This document shows, piece after piece, positions 1 to 6,807 of a stretch of DNA of 8,975 nt. Numbering within the stretch: position 1 is the first letter of the stretch; each line of letters starts with the position of its first letter. This DNA is from JASFEQ01 sp050122535 (GTDB lineage: Bacteria > Desulfobacterota > DSM-4660 > Desulfatiglandales > HGW-15). The notes under the pieces are model-generated. The model saw nothing but the letters and a program-made list of their open reading frames with translations. It made no database searches and was not told where the DNA came from. The stretch covers positions 1 through 8,975 of the forward strand of contig JASFIT010000178.1 of the NCBI GenBank assembly GCA_050122535.1. Direction: 5' to 3'. The position numbers and the translations under genes are program-made.

Positions 1-1743
1 ATGGCACAGGCGAGAATGAAGGTGCTCTTGGTTGGCTCTGATTTGAGGAAGCCGACGGTTGATAAGGTATTTGATGTGGAGATGACGCCTGGGTTAACGG
101 ACATCCTGATGGAGAACTATCACTGGCGTGATACGGTAAAGACGGTGATGGACATGGCCATGGGGGATATGACTCAGACTCAGATCATAAGGACCCCTGG
201 TCTGGACAATCTTCACATCATCACGAGTGGTCCCATACCGCCCAACCCTGCGGAGCTGATCGACTCCAAGGCCTTGACGGAGTTCATTGAAGAGGCAAAA
301 GAAGAATATGACATGATCATATTTGACTCCCCGCCCATTCTCTCCACGGCGGATGCGGCCATACTGGGTGCTAAGGTGGATGGGGTGCTGCTGGTTTACC
401 GGGTGGGTTCGGTGTCAAGGGGATTGCTGAAAAGATCTACAGCTCAGCTGGAGCAGGTCAAGTCTAACATCATGGGGGTGATCCTCAATGGGATGAGGCC
501 GGAGGTGAGTCCTGATTTTCAAGATTACAAGTATTACAGTTACTATTACTCATACGGAGAGGAGGGTAAAGAGAAGAGGCGTCGTGATCAGAGAAAAGGG
601 TGGGCATTTCTGGGGAGGAAAGGGGAGAAGGAGAGCAAGGAGGAGCAACAGGAGGCTACCCTAAGAGAAGAGGGGATAGGGTCAGAGAAAAAAGAAGGTA
701 AGAAGGGCATCAGCAAGAGACTGCTCCTGCTCTTTGTGGCCACAGTCATTCTTGCCGTGGGCATCCTCTGGCACAATGGTCTCATAGATCCCTTTAAAGA
801 ATTTGAAAACCAAGGGCCGATGAAAAAGGAGGAGAAGAGAAAGGACATTAGGAAGGGTGTGTCGAAGACGCCCGGCGCAAGGAGACCAGAAAAGGTCTCC
901 CCAAAGCCAAAGCCTGCGCTTTCAAAAACAGAAGAGCGGCTCGAGATGGAAGATTCCATGGCTAAGTCTCCGGCTGCATCAAAAGAAATGGCGGATATTG
1001 AGGAACCCACGATGAAGAAGGGGACTCCAGAACCACTTCATTCCACAGGACCAGAGACAGTCAGTCCTAGATCGGAAGGAATGGCATCCGTCGATAAACC
1101 TGCTGCCAAGGTTATGCCTTCTATTGGAAAAGGGGCCTCAGAGACTTCCGTTCCAAAAAAGCCAGAGGCAGTCTCCAGAAAGCAGGAGAGTCCGTTGGTT
1201 CCGGAAAAACCTGAACCTCCTGACGTGGCTTCCATCCCAAAGTCCCCGCCTGTATCGACAGGTGCGGCAGTTACTGAGACAGCCCCTTCTCCAGTGAAGC
1301 GTGTGTCTTACCCCTACTCCTTATATCTGGGCTCTTTTCAAACCTTGAAGCGGGCAAAGAAAGCGGTTTCCCTTTATATGGGGAAAGGGTTTTCTGCTTA
1401 TTGGGTTAAGGTTCTGTTAAGCAAGGGGACATGGTACAGAGTTTACATCGGGTATTTCGAAGATTCTGAAACGGCCGAGAGATTCAGACAGAGGCATGGA
1501 TTAACTGAAACCACCATTGAAAAGACACCATACGCCAATCTCATTGGTCGTTTTTCATCATCAGCTGAGGTTGAGGACAAGATCTCCTACTTGAGGAATC
1601 TGGGCTATTCTCCTTATGAGGTGAAAGATCCAGAGGGGAGATTTCAGGTCTATGTGGGTGCTTTTTACCCTGAATATAGAGCTGAGAGACAATATAACGA
1701 GTTGAAATCCAGTGGCGTCCAGAGTCGGGTCGTTAAGAGATAA
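1..1743 (+). CDS. BY-kinase (Wzc-like) with C-terminal SPOR repeats, copy 1, 5'-partial
   Basis: The reading frame is open at the left edge. Its first visible residues align with residue 532 onward of copy 2 (2094-5525), so the Wzz domain, both N-terminal membrane helices and Walker A lie outside the window, and the ATG at base 1 is an internal Met. Visible parts, numbered from base 1: Walker A' VLLVGSDLRKP (Asp14), Walker B MIIFDSPP (Asp109), and a tyrosine cluster at 176-185 with seven Tyr. Then come a charged linker, a membrane helix at about 240-258, a low-complexity Lys/Pro/Ser stretch (about 270-435) and two SPOR-like repeats (about 437-497 and 511-580). BY-kinases autophosphorylate on the C-terminal Tyr cluster and control polysaccharide chain export. 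The kinase part is about four fifths identical to copy 2 by eye, the linker is not. A terminator follows. Confidence 0.9.
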   Translation: MAQARMKVLLVGSDLRKPTVDKVFDVEMTPGLTDILMENYHWRDTVKTVMDMAMGDMTQTQIIRTPGLDNLHIITSGPIPPNPAELIDSKALTEFIEEAKEEYDMIIFDSPPILSTADAAILGAKVDGVLLVYRVGSVSRGLLKRSTAQLEQVKSNIMGVILNGMRPEVSPDFQDYKYYSYYYSYGEEGKEKRRRDQRKGWAFLGRKGEKESKEEQQEATLREEGIGSEKKEGKKGISKRLLLLFVATVILAVGILWHNGLIDPFKEFENQGPMKKEEKRKDIRKGVSKTPGARRPEKVSPKPKPALSKTEERLEMEDSMAKSPAASKEMADIEEPTMKKGTPEPLHSTGPETVSPRSEGMASVDKPAAKVMPSIGKGASETSVPKKPEAVSRKQESPLVPEKPEPPDVASIPKSPPVSTGAAVTETAPSPVKRVSYPYSLYLGSFQTLKRAKKAVSLYMGKGFSAYWVKVLLSKGTWYRVYIGYFEDSETAERFRQRHGLTETTIEKTPYANLIGRFSSSAEVEDKISYLRNLGYSPYEVKDPEGRFQVYVGAFYPEYRAERQYNELKSSGVQSRVVKR

Positions 1744-1763
1744 TTATTTTTTTTTGGTATAAT

Positions 1764-1808
1764 AGGCCAGAATGCCCCAAATTCCAGCCGGGGATGATTG
1801 GCCTTTTT
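1764..1808 (+). terminator. Rho-independent terminator after kinase copy 1
   Basis: An outer stem AGGCCA (1764-1769) pairs with TGGCCT (1799-1804), and an inner CCCC (1775-1778) pairs with GGGG (1790-1793). A run of T (1804-1808) follows directly. It lies about 20 nt after the TAA stop of copy 1, so it probably ends that transcript and makes copy 2 a separate unit. Confidence 0.75.
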
Positions 1809-1892
1809 GTCATTAATCCCGCCATTTGGTCTGGGAACTTTGCTGTTGAGAGATCGCGTCAAGAGTCGAGACTTTTGAAAAATAGTTACATT

Positions 1893-2035
1893 GTCATTGC
1901 GAGCCCTTCGAGTTCCACAGGGTAAACTCCGCGAAGCAATCTCATCTTTTTCGAAAAATTGTGAGATTGCCGCGTCGCTGCGCCTGCCCGCCATCGCTGT
2001 CGCTCGGGCGAGACGGGCGCGCTCCTCGCAATGAC
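1893..2035. repeat. Dispersed MITE-like inverted-repeat element
   Basis: The 11-bp ends are perfect inverted copies: GTCATTGCGAG at 1893-1903 and CTCGCAATGAC at 2025-2035. Inside, GCAATCTCA (1936-1944) is inverted as TGAGATTGC (1962-1970), flanked by CGCG on both sides. The layout and wording match a non-coding element that I recall as common between genes in Desulfobacterota and relatives. The family assignment is from memory. It carries no transposase. Confidence 0.7.
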
Positions 2036-2048
2036 CGTAAACTAAATT

Positions 2049-2067
2049 GTTTTTGAAAATCAAAAAC
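2049..2067. repeat. Perfect AT-rich palindrome upstream of kinase copy 2
   Basis: GTTTTTGA (2049-2056) and TCAAAAAC (2060-2067) are perfect inverted 8-mers with a 3-nt centre. It lies 27 nt before the TTG start of copy 2 and could be an operator or a leader hairpin. No regulator can be named from the sequence. Confidence 0.4.
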
Positions 2068-2083
2068 TAGGAAAACGCGAAAC

Positions 2084-2088
2084 AGGAG
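2084..2088 (+). promoter_or_regulatory. Ribosome binding site fixing the TTG start of kinase copy 2
   Basis: AGGAG lies 5 nt before the TTG at 2094. Copy 3 has AAAGGTG at 8854-8860 in the equivalent place. Both genes begin with TTG in the same context and encode the same N-terminal residues, so the rare start codon appears genuine and conserved between paralogs. Confidence 0.75.
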
Positions 2089-2093
2089 AGATT

Positions 2094-5000
2094 TTGGCAC
2101 AATACGATATAAATCTTAGAGAGTATTGGCGTATCCTGAAGAAGAGGAAGTTTGTCGTCATTCTCATCACCATTGTCTTGGGCCTTTTTAGCATCTTTTT
2201 TGCCATCTTGAGAGCTCCAGAGCCCCTTTATACCTCAGTCTGCAGCATAAAATTTGAAAAAGAGACCACTTTAGAGGGCCTTTATGCCAAGACGATCTCC
2301 TGGTCGGGTGGCGATGATATAGAGACGCAAATCACTGTGATCAAAAGCTATCCGGTTTTTGAAAGAGTGGCCGAAAGTCTGAGACTTATCCACGCCAAAA
2401 GGAAGAAAGATAATACGTTGAGTCAGAACACCGTAAGCATCGTTGATAAACTTCAGTCGAAAGTGGAGGTGACAAGGGAAGAATTCACGAACATCTTTCA
2501 TATTAAGGTGACTGACAGAAATCCGGTTTTTGCTCAAAGGCTTGCCAACACCATAGCGCTGACTTACAAGGAACTGCACTCAGAAGAGCAGATGAAGCGC
2601 ACAAAAGAGGCCTTAAAATACATTAGTGACCAACTCAGGGAAGTGCGAGAGAAGCTGCGGAAATCAGAAGAGGAGTTCAACAGATTTACTCAGAAGAATG
2701 AGCTCCTTTCCATAGACCTCCAGAGTGAAGGCCTCCTGACAAGGGCCAGAGAGATTCAGGATGAAACAAGAAAACTGCAGGCGAACAAGCGAGAATTTGA
2801 AGGCATATTGCGTCGCCTGAATCATTTCGTAGAGAATCCATCCGGCTCTGACCATGACTTCTATTCATCGAAAGCCAACACCAGGTACCAGAATACAAAT
2901 GACATTCTGGTGGGTCTGTTGCTCAAAAGAGATACCCTGCTAAAGGCTTTTACCCCTAGGCACCCGGAAGTGGTGGCAATACGTAATCAAATCCTCGAGA
3001 ATGCCCGGAAAATGGGAATTCTTCTTCAACTGCAGATCGATGAGATAGAAAAACAGGGGATCGATCTGAAGGGGGAACTGGAAAAAGTTGATAGTAAAAC
3101 CAAAGTGTTGATGGACAAAAAGCTGGAATATGACCGACTAAAAAGAAGGGTTGATTCATACAACGATATGACAGCCCTTTTGGAGAGAAAGAATCAGGAA
3201 GCACTCATCCGGAAGGCTGAGAAACCTGAGGAAGTAACCATTGTTAAACCCGCGCTTTTACCCTCCCAGCCCATCAACCCACCAAAAACAGTCGCCACTG
3301 GAGCTATGGGTATTCTGATTGGGTTGGTGTTAGGCATTGTTATAGGTTTTACCGTGGAGACCTTTGATACCTCCCTGGGCGCCATTGAGGATGTGGAGGA
3401 GACCCTCGGGACGCAGGTTCTCGGGATTATCCCTCAAGCCGATGCGAAAGACATTAGGGAAAGCCTGAAAGAAAAGCATCCCGAGAAAGTGAAGGGACAC
3501 ACCATCGAACAAGCTGTCAATCTCATATCCCATCTGGTCCCCAAGTCCATGATGGCAGAGAGCTTTCGAGCACTCAGGACCAATATTGAATTCAAAGAGG
3601 CAGAAAAAGAAATAAAGACCCTTGTGGTAGCTAGCACCTCTCCTGAAGAAGGGAAGACGCTGGTTGCCATGAATTTGGCCATGACCATGGCTCAGGCCGG
3701 AACCAAGGTCCTTTTGGTAGGCTCTGATTTAAGAAAGCCCACAATAGATAAGGCATTTGGGGTGGAGATGACCCCTGGTTTGTCGGACATCTTGATGGGG
3801 AATTATCCCTGGCGCGACACCGTGAAGACAGTTACGGATATCATCATGGGCCAGATGAGTCCGGACGAGGTGATGATGACCCCGGGTCTGGACAACCTTC
3901 ACATCATCACCAGTGGCCCCATACCGCCCAACCCTGCAGAGCTGATGGACTCTAAGCGCTTCATCGATTTTCTCCAGGAAGCAAGGGAAGAATATGACAT
4001 GATCATATTCGACTCTAGTCCGGTTCTCTCCACGGCGGATGCGGCCATCCTGGGGGCCAATGCAGATGGGGTACTCCTTGTCTATCGTGTAGGTGCGGTA
4101 TCGAGGGGGTTGTTAAGGCGCTCTACGGCTCAATTGAGGCAAGTTCAAAGTAATCTCGTGGGTGTGGTTCTTAATGGCATGAGACCAGATGTGAGTCCTG
4201 ATTTTCAAGACTACAAGTACTACAGCTACTATTACGCATATGGCGAAGAGGAGAAAGGCAGGAAAAGCCGTAAACGTAAAAAGGGTTTCTCGTTCCTCAA
4301 GGTGAGAGGAGATAAACAGGAAAAAGAGGAGCAAAAGCCTTCTTTACAGGAAGAGGGGGAAAGAGCACCGGAAAGAGAGGAGAGGAGAGGGGATACCCTG
4401 GAAAGAGAAGTGCGGAAGCTTTCTGCCCCCGACATGGCCGAAAGCGTTCCGAAGAGTAGGGAAGGGAAGTCGAGGCGTGGGAGGTTTGCCCTCCTGTTGC
4501 TGGCCGTGGTCGTGCTGGGTGGGGCTCTCCTTTGGCAGAACGGCATCATCGCTCTGCCTGAGAAGTGGCATCTGGGAAGCCGCGTCAAAAAGGATGAGGT
4601 AAAGCCAGCAGCCAAAAAAGAGCCTGTCAAGAAAACGATTCCGAGTCGATCAAAACCGTTCTCCACAAAGCCGAAGCCTATGGTGCGCACAGAAAAAGAT
4701 CGACCTCAGGTCAAAGCGCCTGCCACGAAGCCGAAGGCTGTGAAAAAGCAAGTGGTGGTTCTCAATAAACCCTTGGCCAAAAAAGCACCTTCGGAGCTGA
4801 GCACTCAAAGCAAAAAAATGGCGATCAAGCCCAAGCCGAAGCCCACCATAAAACCACCTGCTCGAAAAAAAGAAGAGAGCAAACCCAAAGAGCCGGAGAC
4901 CCGGGTGATTGTGAAAAAGCCCGAACCGCAACCTCAGAGTCGGGTGACTGTGGTAAAACCCGAACAGAAGCCTCAGACTCGGGTGACTGTAAAAAAACCC

Positions 5001-5525
5001 GAGCCAAAACCTCAACGGTTAGCCTCTGTGCCAAAGTCGGCGCCGGTGACGGTTATCAAGCCACCCCCATCGCCGAAAAAAGTCGTGGCATATCCTTACT
5101 CCCTCTATCTGGGATCTTTTCGGACCCTGAAGCTAGCCAAAAGAGCGGTGTCCATTTACAAGGGAAAGGACCTCTCTCCCTATTGGGTCAAGGTGTCGTT
5201 GCGCAAGGGGATATGGTACAGGGTATATGTGGGCGCTTTTGAGGATCCTGAAAAGGCGGATAGATTTAAACGGGAACACGGACTTAGAGAGGCTGCGCTT
5301 AGGAAGACAAGATATGCTAACCTGATCGGTAGGTATTCTTCACCCGATGAGCTTGAGGATAAGATGGTTGCGTTGAAGAGGCTTGATTTTAGCCCTTATG
5401 TAATAAGGGATCAGAATGGAAAATTTCAATTGTTGGTCGGGGCCTTCATAACCAAAGAGGGCGTGGAGAAGGAAAACCGCGAGCTGAAATCAAACGGGAT
5501 TCAGAGTCGGGTGGTAAAACGATGA
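2094..5525 (+). CDS. BY-kinase (Wzz + tyrosine autokinase) with C-terminal TM and two SPOR repeats, copy 2
   Basis: This complete 1143-residue protein probably controls export or length of a surface polysaccharide from the inner membrane. Order: short cytoplasmic N-terminus; TM1 (about 20-40); Wzz-type periplasmic region with coiled coil (about 160-370); TM2 (about 399-420) after the Pro-rich PALLPSQPINPPK motif; BY-kinase domain (about 480-700) with Walker A SPEEGKT (516-522), Walker A' VLLVGSDLRKP (Asp545) and Walker B MIIFDSSP (Asp640); seven-Tyr cluster (707-716); TM3 (about 798-815); Lys/Pro-rich region (830-995); two SPOR-like repeats (about 1000-1060 and 1074-1143). Typical Wzc proteins end near the Tyr cluster at about 720 residues. 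The roughly 420 extra residues would lie in the periplasm, as an odd helix number requires. SPOR domains bind glycan strands of peptidoglycan. The start is TTG with AGGAG 5 nt upstream. Confidence 0.93.
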   Translation: MAQYDINLREYWRILKKRKFVVILITIVLGLFSIFFAILRAPEPLYTSVCSIKFEKETTLEGLYAKTISWSGGDDIETQITVIKSYPVFERVAESLRLIHAKRKKDNTLSQNTVSIVDKLQSKVEVTREEFTNIFHIKVTDRNPVFAQRLANTIALTYKELHSEEQMKRTKEALKYISDQLREVREKLRKSEEEFNRFTQKNELLSIDLQSEGLLTRAREIQDETRKLQANKREFEGILRRLNHFVENPSGSDHDFYSSKANTRYQNTNDILVGLLLKRDTLLKAFTPRHPEVVAIRNQILENARKMGILLQLQIDEIEKQGIDLKGELEKVDSKTKVLMDKKLEYDRLKRRVDSYNDMTALLERKNQEALIRKAEKPEEVTIVKPALLPSQPINPPKTVATGAMGILIGLVLGIVIGFTVETFDTSLGAIEDVEETLGTQVLGIIPQADAKDIRESLKEKHPEKVKGHTIEQAVNLISHLVPKSMMAESFRALRTNIEFKEAEKEIKTLVVASTSPEEGKTLVAMNLAMTMAQAGTKVLLVGSDLRKPTIDKAFGVEMTPGLSDILMGNYPWRDTVKTVTDIIMGQMSPDEVMMTPGLDNLHIITSGPIPPNPAELMDSKRFIDFLQEAREEYDMIIFDSSPVLSTADAAILGANADGVLLVYRVGAVSRGLLRRSTAQLRQVQSNLVGVVLNGMRPDVSPDFQDYKYYSYYYAYGEEEKGRKSRKRKKGFSFLKVRGDKQEKEEQKPSLQEEGERAPEREERRGDTLEREVRKLSAPDMAESVPKSREGKSRRGRFALLLLAVVVLGGALLWQNGIIALPEKWHLGSRVKKDEVKPAAKKEPVKKTIPSRSKPFSTKPKPMVRTEKDRPQVKAPATKPKAVKKQVVVLNKPLAKKAPSELSTQSKKMAIKPKPKPTIKPPARKKEESKPKEPETRVIVKKPEPQPQSRVTVVKPEQKPQTRVTVKKPEPKPQRLASVPKSAPVTVIKPPPSPKKVVAYPYSLYLGSFRTLKLAKRAVSIYKGKDLSPYWVKVSLRKGIWYRVYVGAFEDPEKADRFKREHGLREAALRKTRYANLIGRYSSPDELEDKMVALKRLDFSPYVIRDQNGKFQLLVGAFITKEGVEKENRELKSNGIQSRVVKR
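4902..5018 (+). repeat. Three 39-bp in-frame tandem repeats in the Lys/Pro linker of copy 2
   Basis: Units at 4902-4940, 4941-4979 and 4980-5018 encode three 13-residue repeats of the form RVxVxKPExxPQx (residues 937-975). They lie in the predicted periplasmic spacer just before the SPOR repeats. The corresponding part of copy 1 does not show them, so the spacer length appears to vary by repeat gain or loss. Confidence 0.75.
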
Positions 5526-5576
5526 ACTTCATTTTGGCGTTGCTTCAAAGTGTTCTTTCCTGGAAGTCCTCTCTTA

Positions 5577-6488
5577 TTAGACACTCCTTACAAAATCCAC
5601 AATTCTTGCATTTGGCGCAAAACTGAGCTCATAGCATGGGATTTTATTCACGATGTGGTGGCACAAGCCCGTCGTAAATGTCATTCCATTTTTGTCCCAG
5701 AGTGGAGGAAAAGAGCGGGTCAAAAGCATGGATACAGCTTCAATACCGTTCTTCGGAACTGCCGAGTTTTTTTCTCCATGGCGTAAAAAGAAAATTTTCT
5801 GAATGGCTAGGCCCTCTGGAGAGATTTCCCTGAAATCGCCGTGCCAGGGTGTCCCGTACATCCAGAACGCACCATCCTTCTCCCTTACGACGATCCTGTC
5901 ATCATTAAGGACTTTGGCATGTTTCTTGGACCACAATCCTGCCATGGTTGATTTTCCATCCGTGGAATTACCTAAAAAGAGATATCCAGAGCCGTCATCA
6001 TCAATACCGCAGGCATGGAAGAGCATTCCTTTGCCTAACGAGAGGAGGAGAATCATCAACACCTGGTTCAGGGGATATCCTATGGGATCAGGAAAAGGCG
6101 TTCTATCAGCGGCGTCATCTAGAATAAAGACGTCACCGGATCTGAGATCTGGATCCAAAACTATAAACGTACTGGGGGATGAATCGGATTCCAGAGAGTC
6201 ATCCTGCAAGACATATCTTCCGTCACATTTATAATAGGCCCACGTATCTCCCGAGTCGAAGATCTTTTGCTTTCTTTCCGTGTCTGGGGAACGCCCATGA
6301 TGTACTTGGAGTTTTAGATCCTCCCCCAATTTTGCTACAAAAGCGTCGTCTCCCTGTTCAATGCCAAATGCGGATAGGTCTTGATCAAAGAGAAAAGATA
6401 CGCCAATACCGGCAATAGCTATTGTAAACTCGTTTCTTTCTTTTTCACTAAGCAAAACGGGCGCTTCCTTCCTCACGTAGGGTGGCAT
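5577..6488 (-). CDS. HPr-kinase-like (HprK-related) ATP-dependent kinase of a PqqD/radical-SAM cassette
   Basis: The 303-residue protein resembles the C-terminal catalytic fold of HPr kinase. It has a hydrophobic helix then FHACGI (157-161), P-loop GNSTDGKST (173-181), an acidic LNDDR (194-198) in the Walker-B-like position, and YGTPWHGD (211-218). It has no HprK N-terminal domain and no PTS genes are nearby, so HPr is unlikely to be its substrate. Small HprK-like kinases are known to modify RiPPs, as in lasso peptide kinases that phosphorylate a C-terminal Ser. Phosphorylation of the adjacent peptide is therefore an inference. The ATG start lies in a duplicated 40-bp sequence (6475-6514). 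A TTG at 6455, with AGGAAGG 11 nt upstream, would give a 292-residue protein and is a real alternative. It is convergent with kinase copy 2, 51 bp apart. Confidence 0.85.
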   Translation of the reverse strand: MPPYVRKEAPVLLSEKERNEFTIAIAGIGVSFLFDQDLSAFGIEQGDDAFVAKLGEDLKLQVHHGRSPDTERKQKIFDSGDTWAYYKCDGRYVLQDDSLESDSSPSTFIVLDPDLRSGDVFILDDAADRTPFPDPIGYPLNQVLMILLLSLGKGMLFHACGIDDDGSGYLFLGNSTDGKSTMAGLWSKKHAKVLNDDRIVVREKDGAFWMYGTPWHGDFREISPEGLAIQKIFFLRHGEKNSAVPKNGIEAVSMLLTRSFPPLWDKNGMTFTTGLCHHIVNKIPCYELSFAPNARIVDFVRSV

Positions 6489-6514
6489 CCCTGAGCAGGG
6501 TCAGGGACAGGTTT
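6475..6514. repeat. 40-bp direct repeat, unit A (overlaps the HprK-like start)
   Basis: This matches unit B at 6558-6597 at 34 of 40 positions, offset by 83 bp. On the minus strand both units contain ATGCCACCCTACGTG preceded by a similar GC-rich stretch. In unit A this reads into the kinase gene. In unit B it meets TAG after five codons. Confidence 0.75.
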
Positions 6515-6550
6515 TATATGACACCGATGGACGGTCAGATGTGAAATCCG

Positions 6551-6566
6551 ACCCTACACGTAGGGT
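6551..6566. repeat. Short perfect palindrome beside repeat unit B
   Basis: ACCCTAC (6551-6557) and GTAGGGT (6560-6566) pair perfectly around a 2-nt centre. On the transcribed minus strand there is no T-run after it, so it is not a typical terminator. Confidence 0.55.
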
Positions 6567-6597
6567 GGCATTCCTGAACGGGGTGAGGCAGAGGTTT
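6558..6597. repeat. 40-bp direct repeat, unit B
   Basis: This is the second unit of the imperfect direct repeat (34 of 40 identical to 6475-6514). It overlaps a short palindrome at 6551-6566, ACCCTAC-AC-GTAGGGT. It lies between the peptide gene stop and the HprK-like gene. It may be a dispersed repeat or a local duplication of the kinase 5' end. Confidence 0.7.
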
Positions 6598-6620
6598 CCG
6601 ATGTCAACGTATACCTTCCG

Positions 6621-6794
6621 CTATGTCCCAAAAGTTATTTTGCAGCCATCATGCCCACACCATTTGGTACTTTTCCCAGCAGGGTCGTTGTCATACCCCT
6701 TGCAGGGTTGTAACACCGCTTCTTCCAGCTGCAACTTCACCTGCGTCAGTTGGGGTTTTTTATAGGATTTTCGGGTTCTCTCTTTTGTCTTCAT
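6621..6794 (-). CDS. Putative RiPP precursor peptide, 57 aa
   Basis: This is a small gene immediately downstream of the radical SAM gene. Its ATG is 13 nt after that gene's TAA, with AAAGGAGG (6800-6807) spaced 5 nt, the best ribosome binding site in the window. The N-terminal half (1-30) is Lys/Arg-rich with a KKPQLTQVKLQ segment, and ends in LEEAVLQPCK (residues 23-32). A short tail GYDNDPAGKSTKWCGHDGC (33-51) and KITFGT (52-57) follow. There are three Cys (31, 46, 51), the last two forming CxxxxC. It has no signal peptide or membrane helix. Leader plus Cys-containing core beside PqqD-like and radical SAM/SPASM genes is the classic RiPP layout. I recall small proteins with a KPxLxxV...EEAVLxxCK pattern elsewhere, but cannot verify a family. 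The core boundary and the modification are inferred. Confidence 0.82.
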   Translation of the reverse strand: MKTKERTRKSYKKPQLTQVKLQLEEAVLQPCKGYDNDPAGKSTKWCGHDGCKITFGT

Positions 6795-6799
6795 TTCTG

Positions 6800-6807
6800 C
6801 CTCCTTT
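6800..6807 (-). promoter_or_regulatory. Strong ribosome binding site of the precursor peptide
   Basis: On the minus strand AAAGGAGG is followed by 5 nt and then ATG (6794). It directly follows the radical SAM stop codon (6808-6810), so the peptide is probably translated at a high level from the same mRNA. Such a site argues strongly that this very short frame is a real gene. Confidence 0.85.

Larger units (their letters stand above)
1744..2093. other. Intergenic region between kinase copies 1 and 2
   Basis: This 350-bp gap has no convincing gene. It holds a T9 run (1747-1755), a TGGTATAAT extended -10-like string (1755-1763) with no good -35, the terminator (1764-1808), a dispersed inverted-repeat element (1893-2035), a perfect AT-rich palindrome (2049-2067) and the ribosome binding site of copy 2. 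I see no strong promoter for copy 2. The TGGTATAAT at 1755-1763 would start transcription inside the terminator stem, so its role is unclear. Confidence 0.6.

Noticed and set aside
1..60. ATG at base 1 as a true start of a short, separate kinase
   Set aside because: It aligns inside the kinase domain of copy 2, after Walker A, so it is an internal Met at the window edge and not a start.
1665..2063. 132-codon minus-strand frame over the gap between kinase copies 1 and 2
   Set aside because: It is the translation of the dispersed element at 1893-2035 plus the antisense end of copy 1. Arg/Ala-rich strings of this type are typical artefacts.
4232..5034. Several overlapping minus-strand frames opposite the linker of kinase copy 2
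   Set aside because: They arise because the Lys/Pro-rich linker has few stop codons on the other strand. The plus-strand frame has clear domains.
5803..6418. Plus-strand frames opposite the HprK-like gene
   Set aside because: They are antisense to a frame with an intact P-loop and kinase motifs, and have no start signals of their own.
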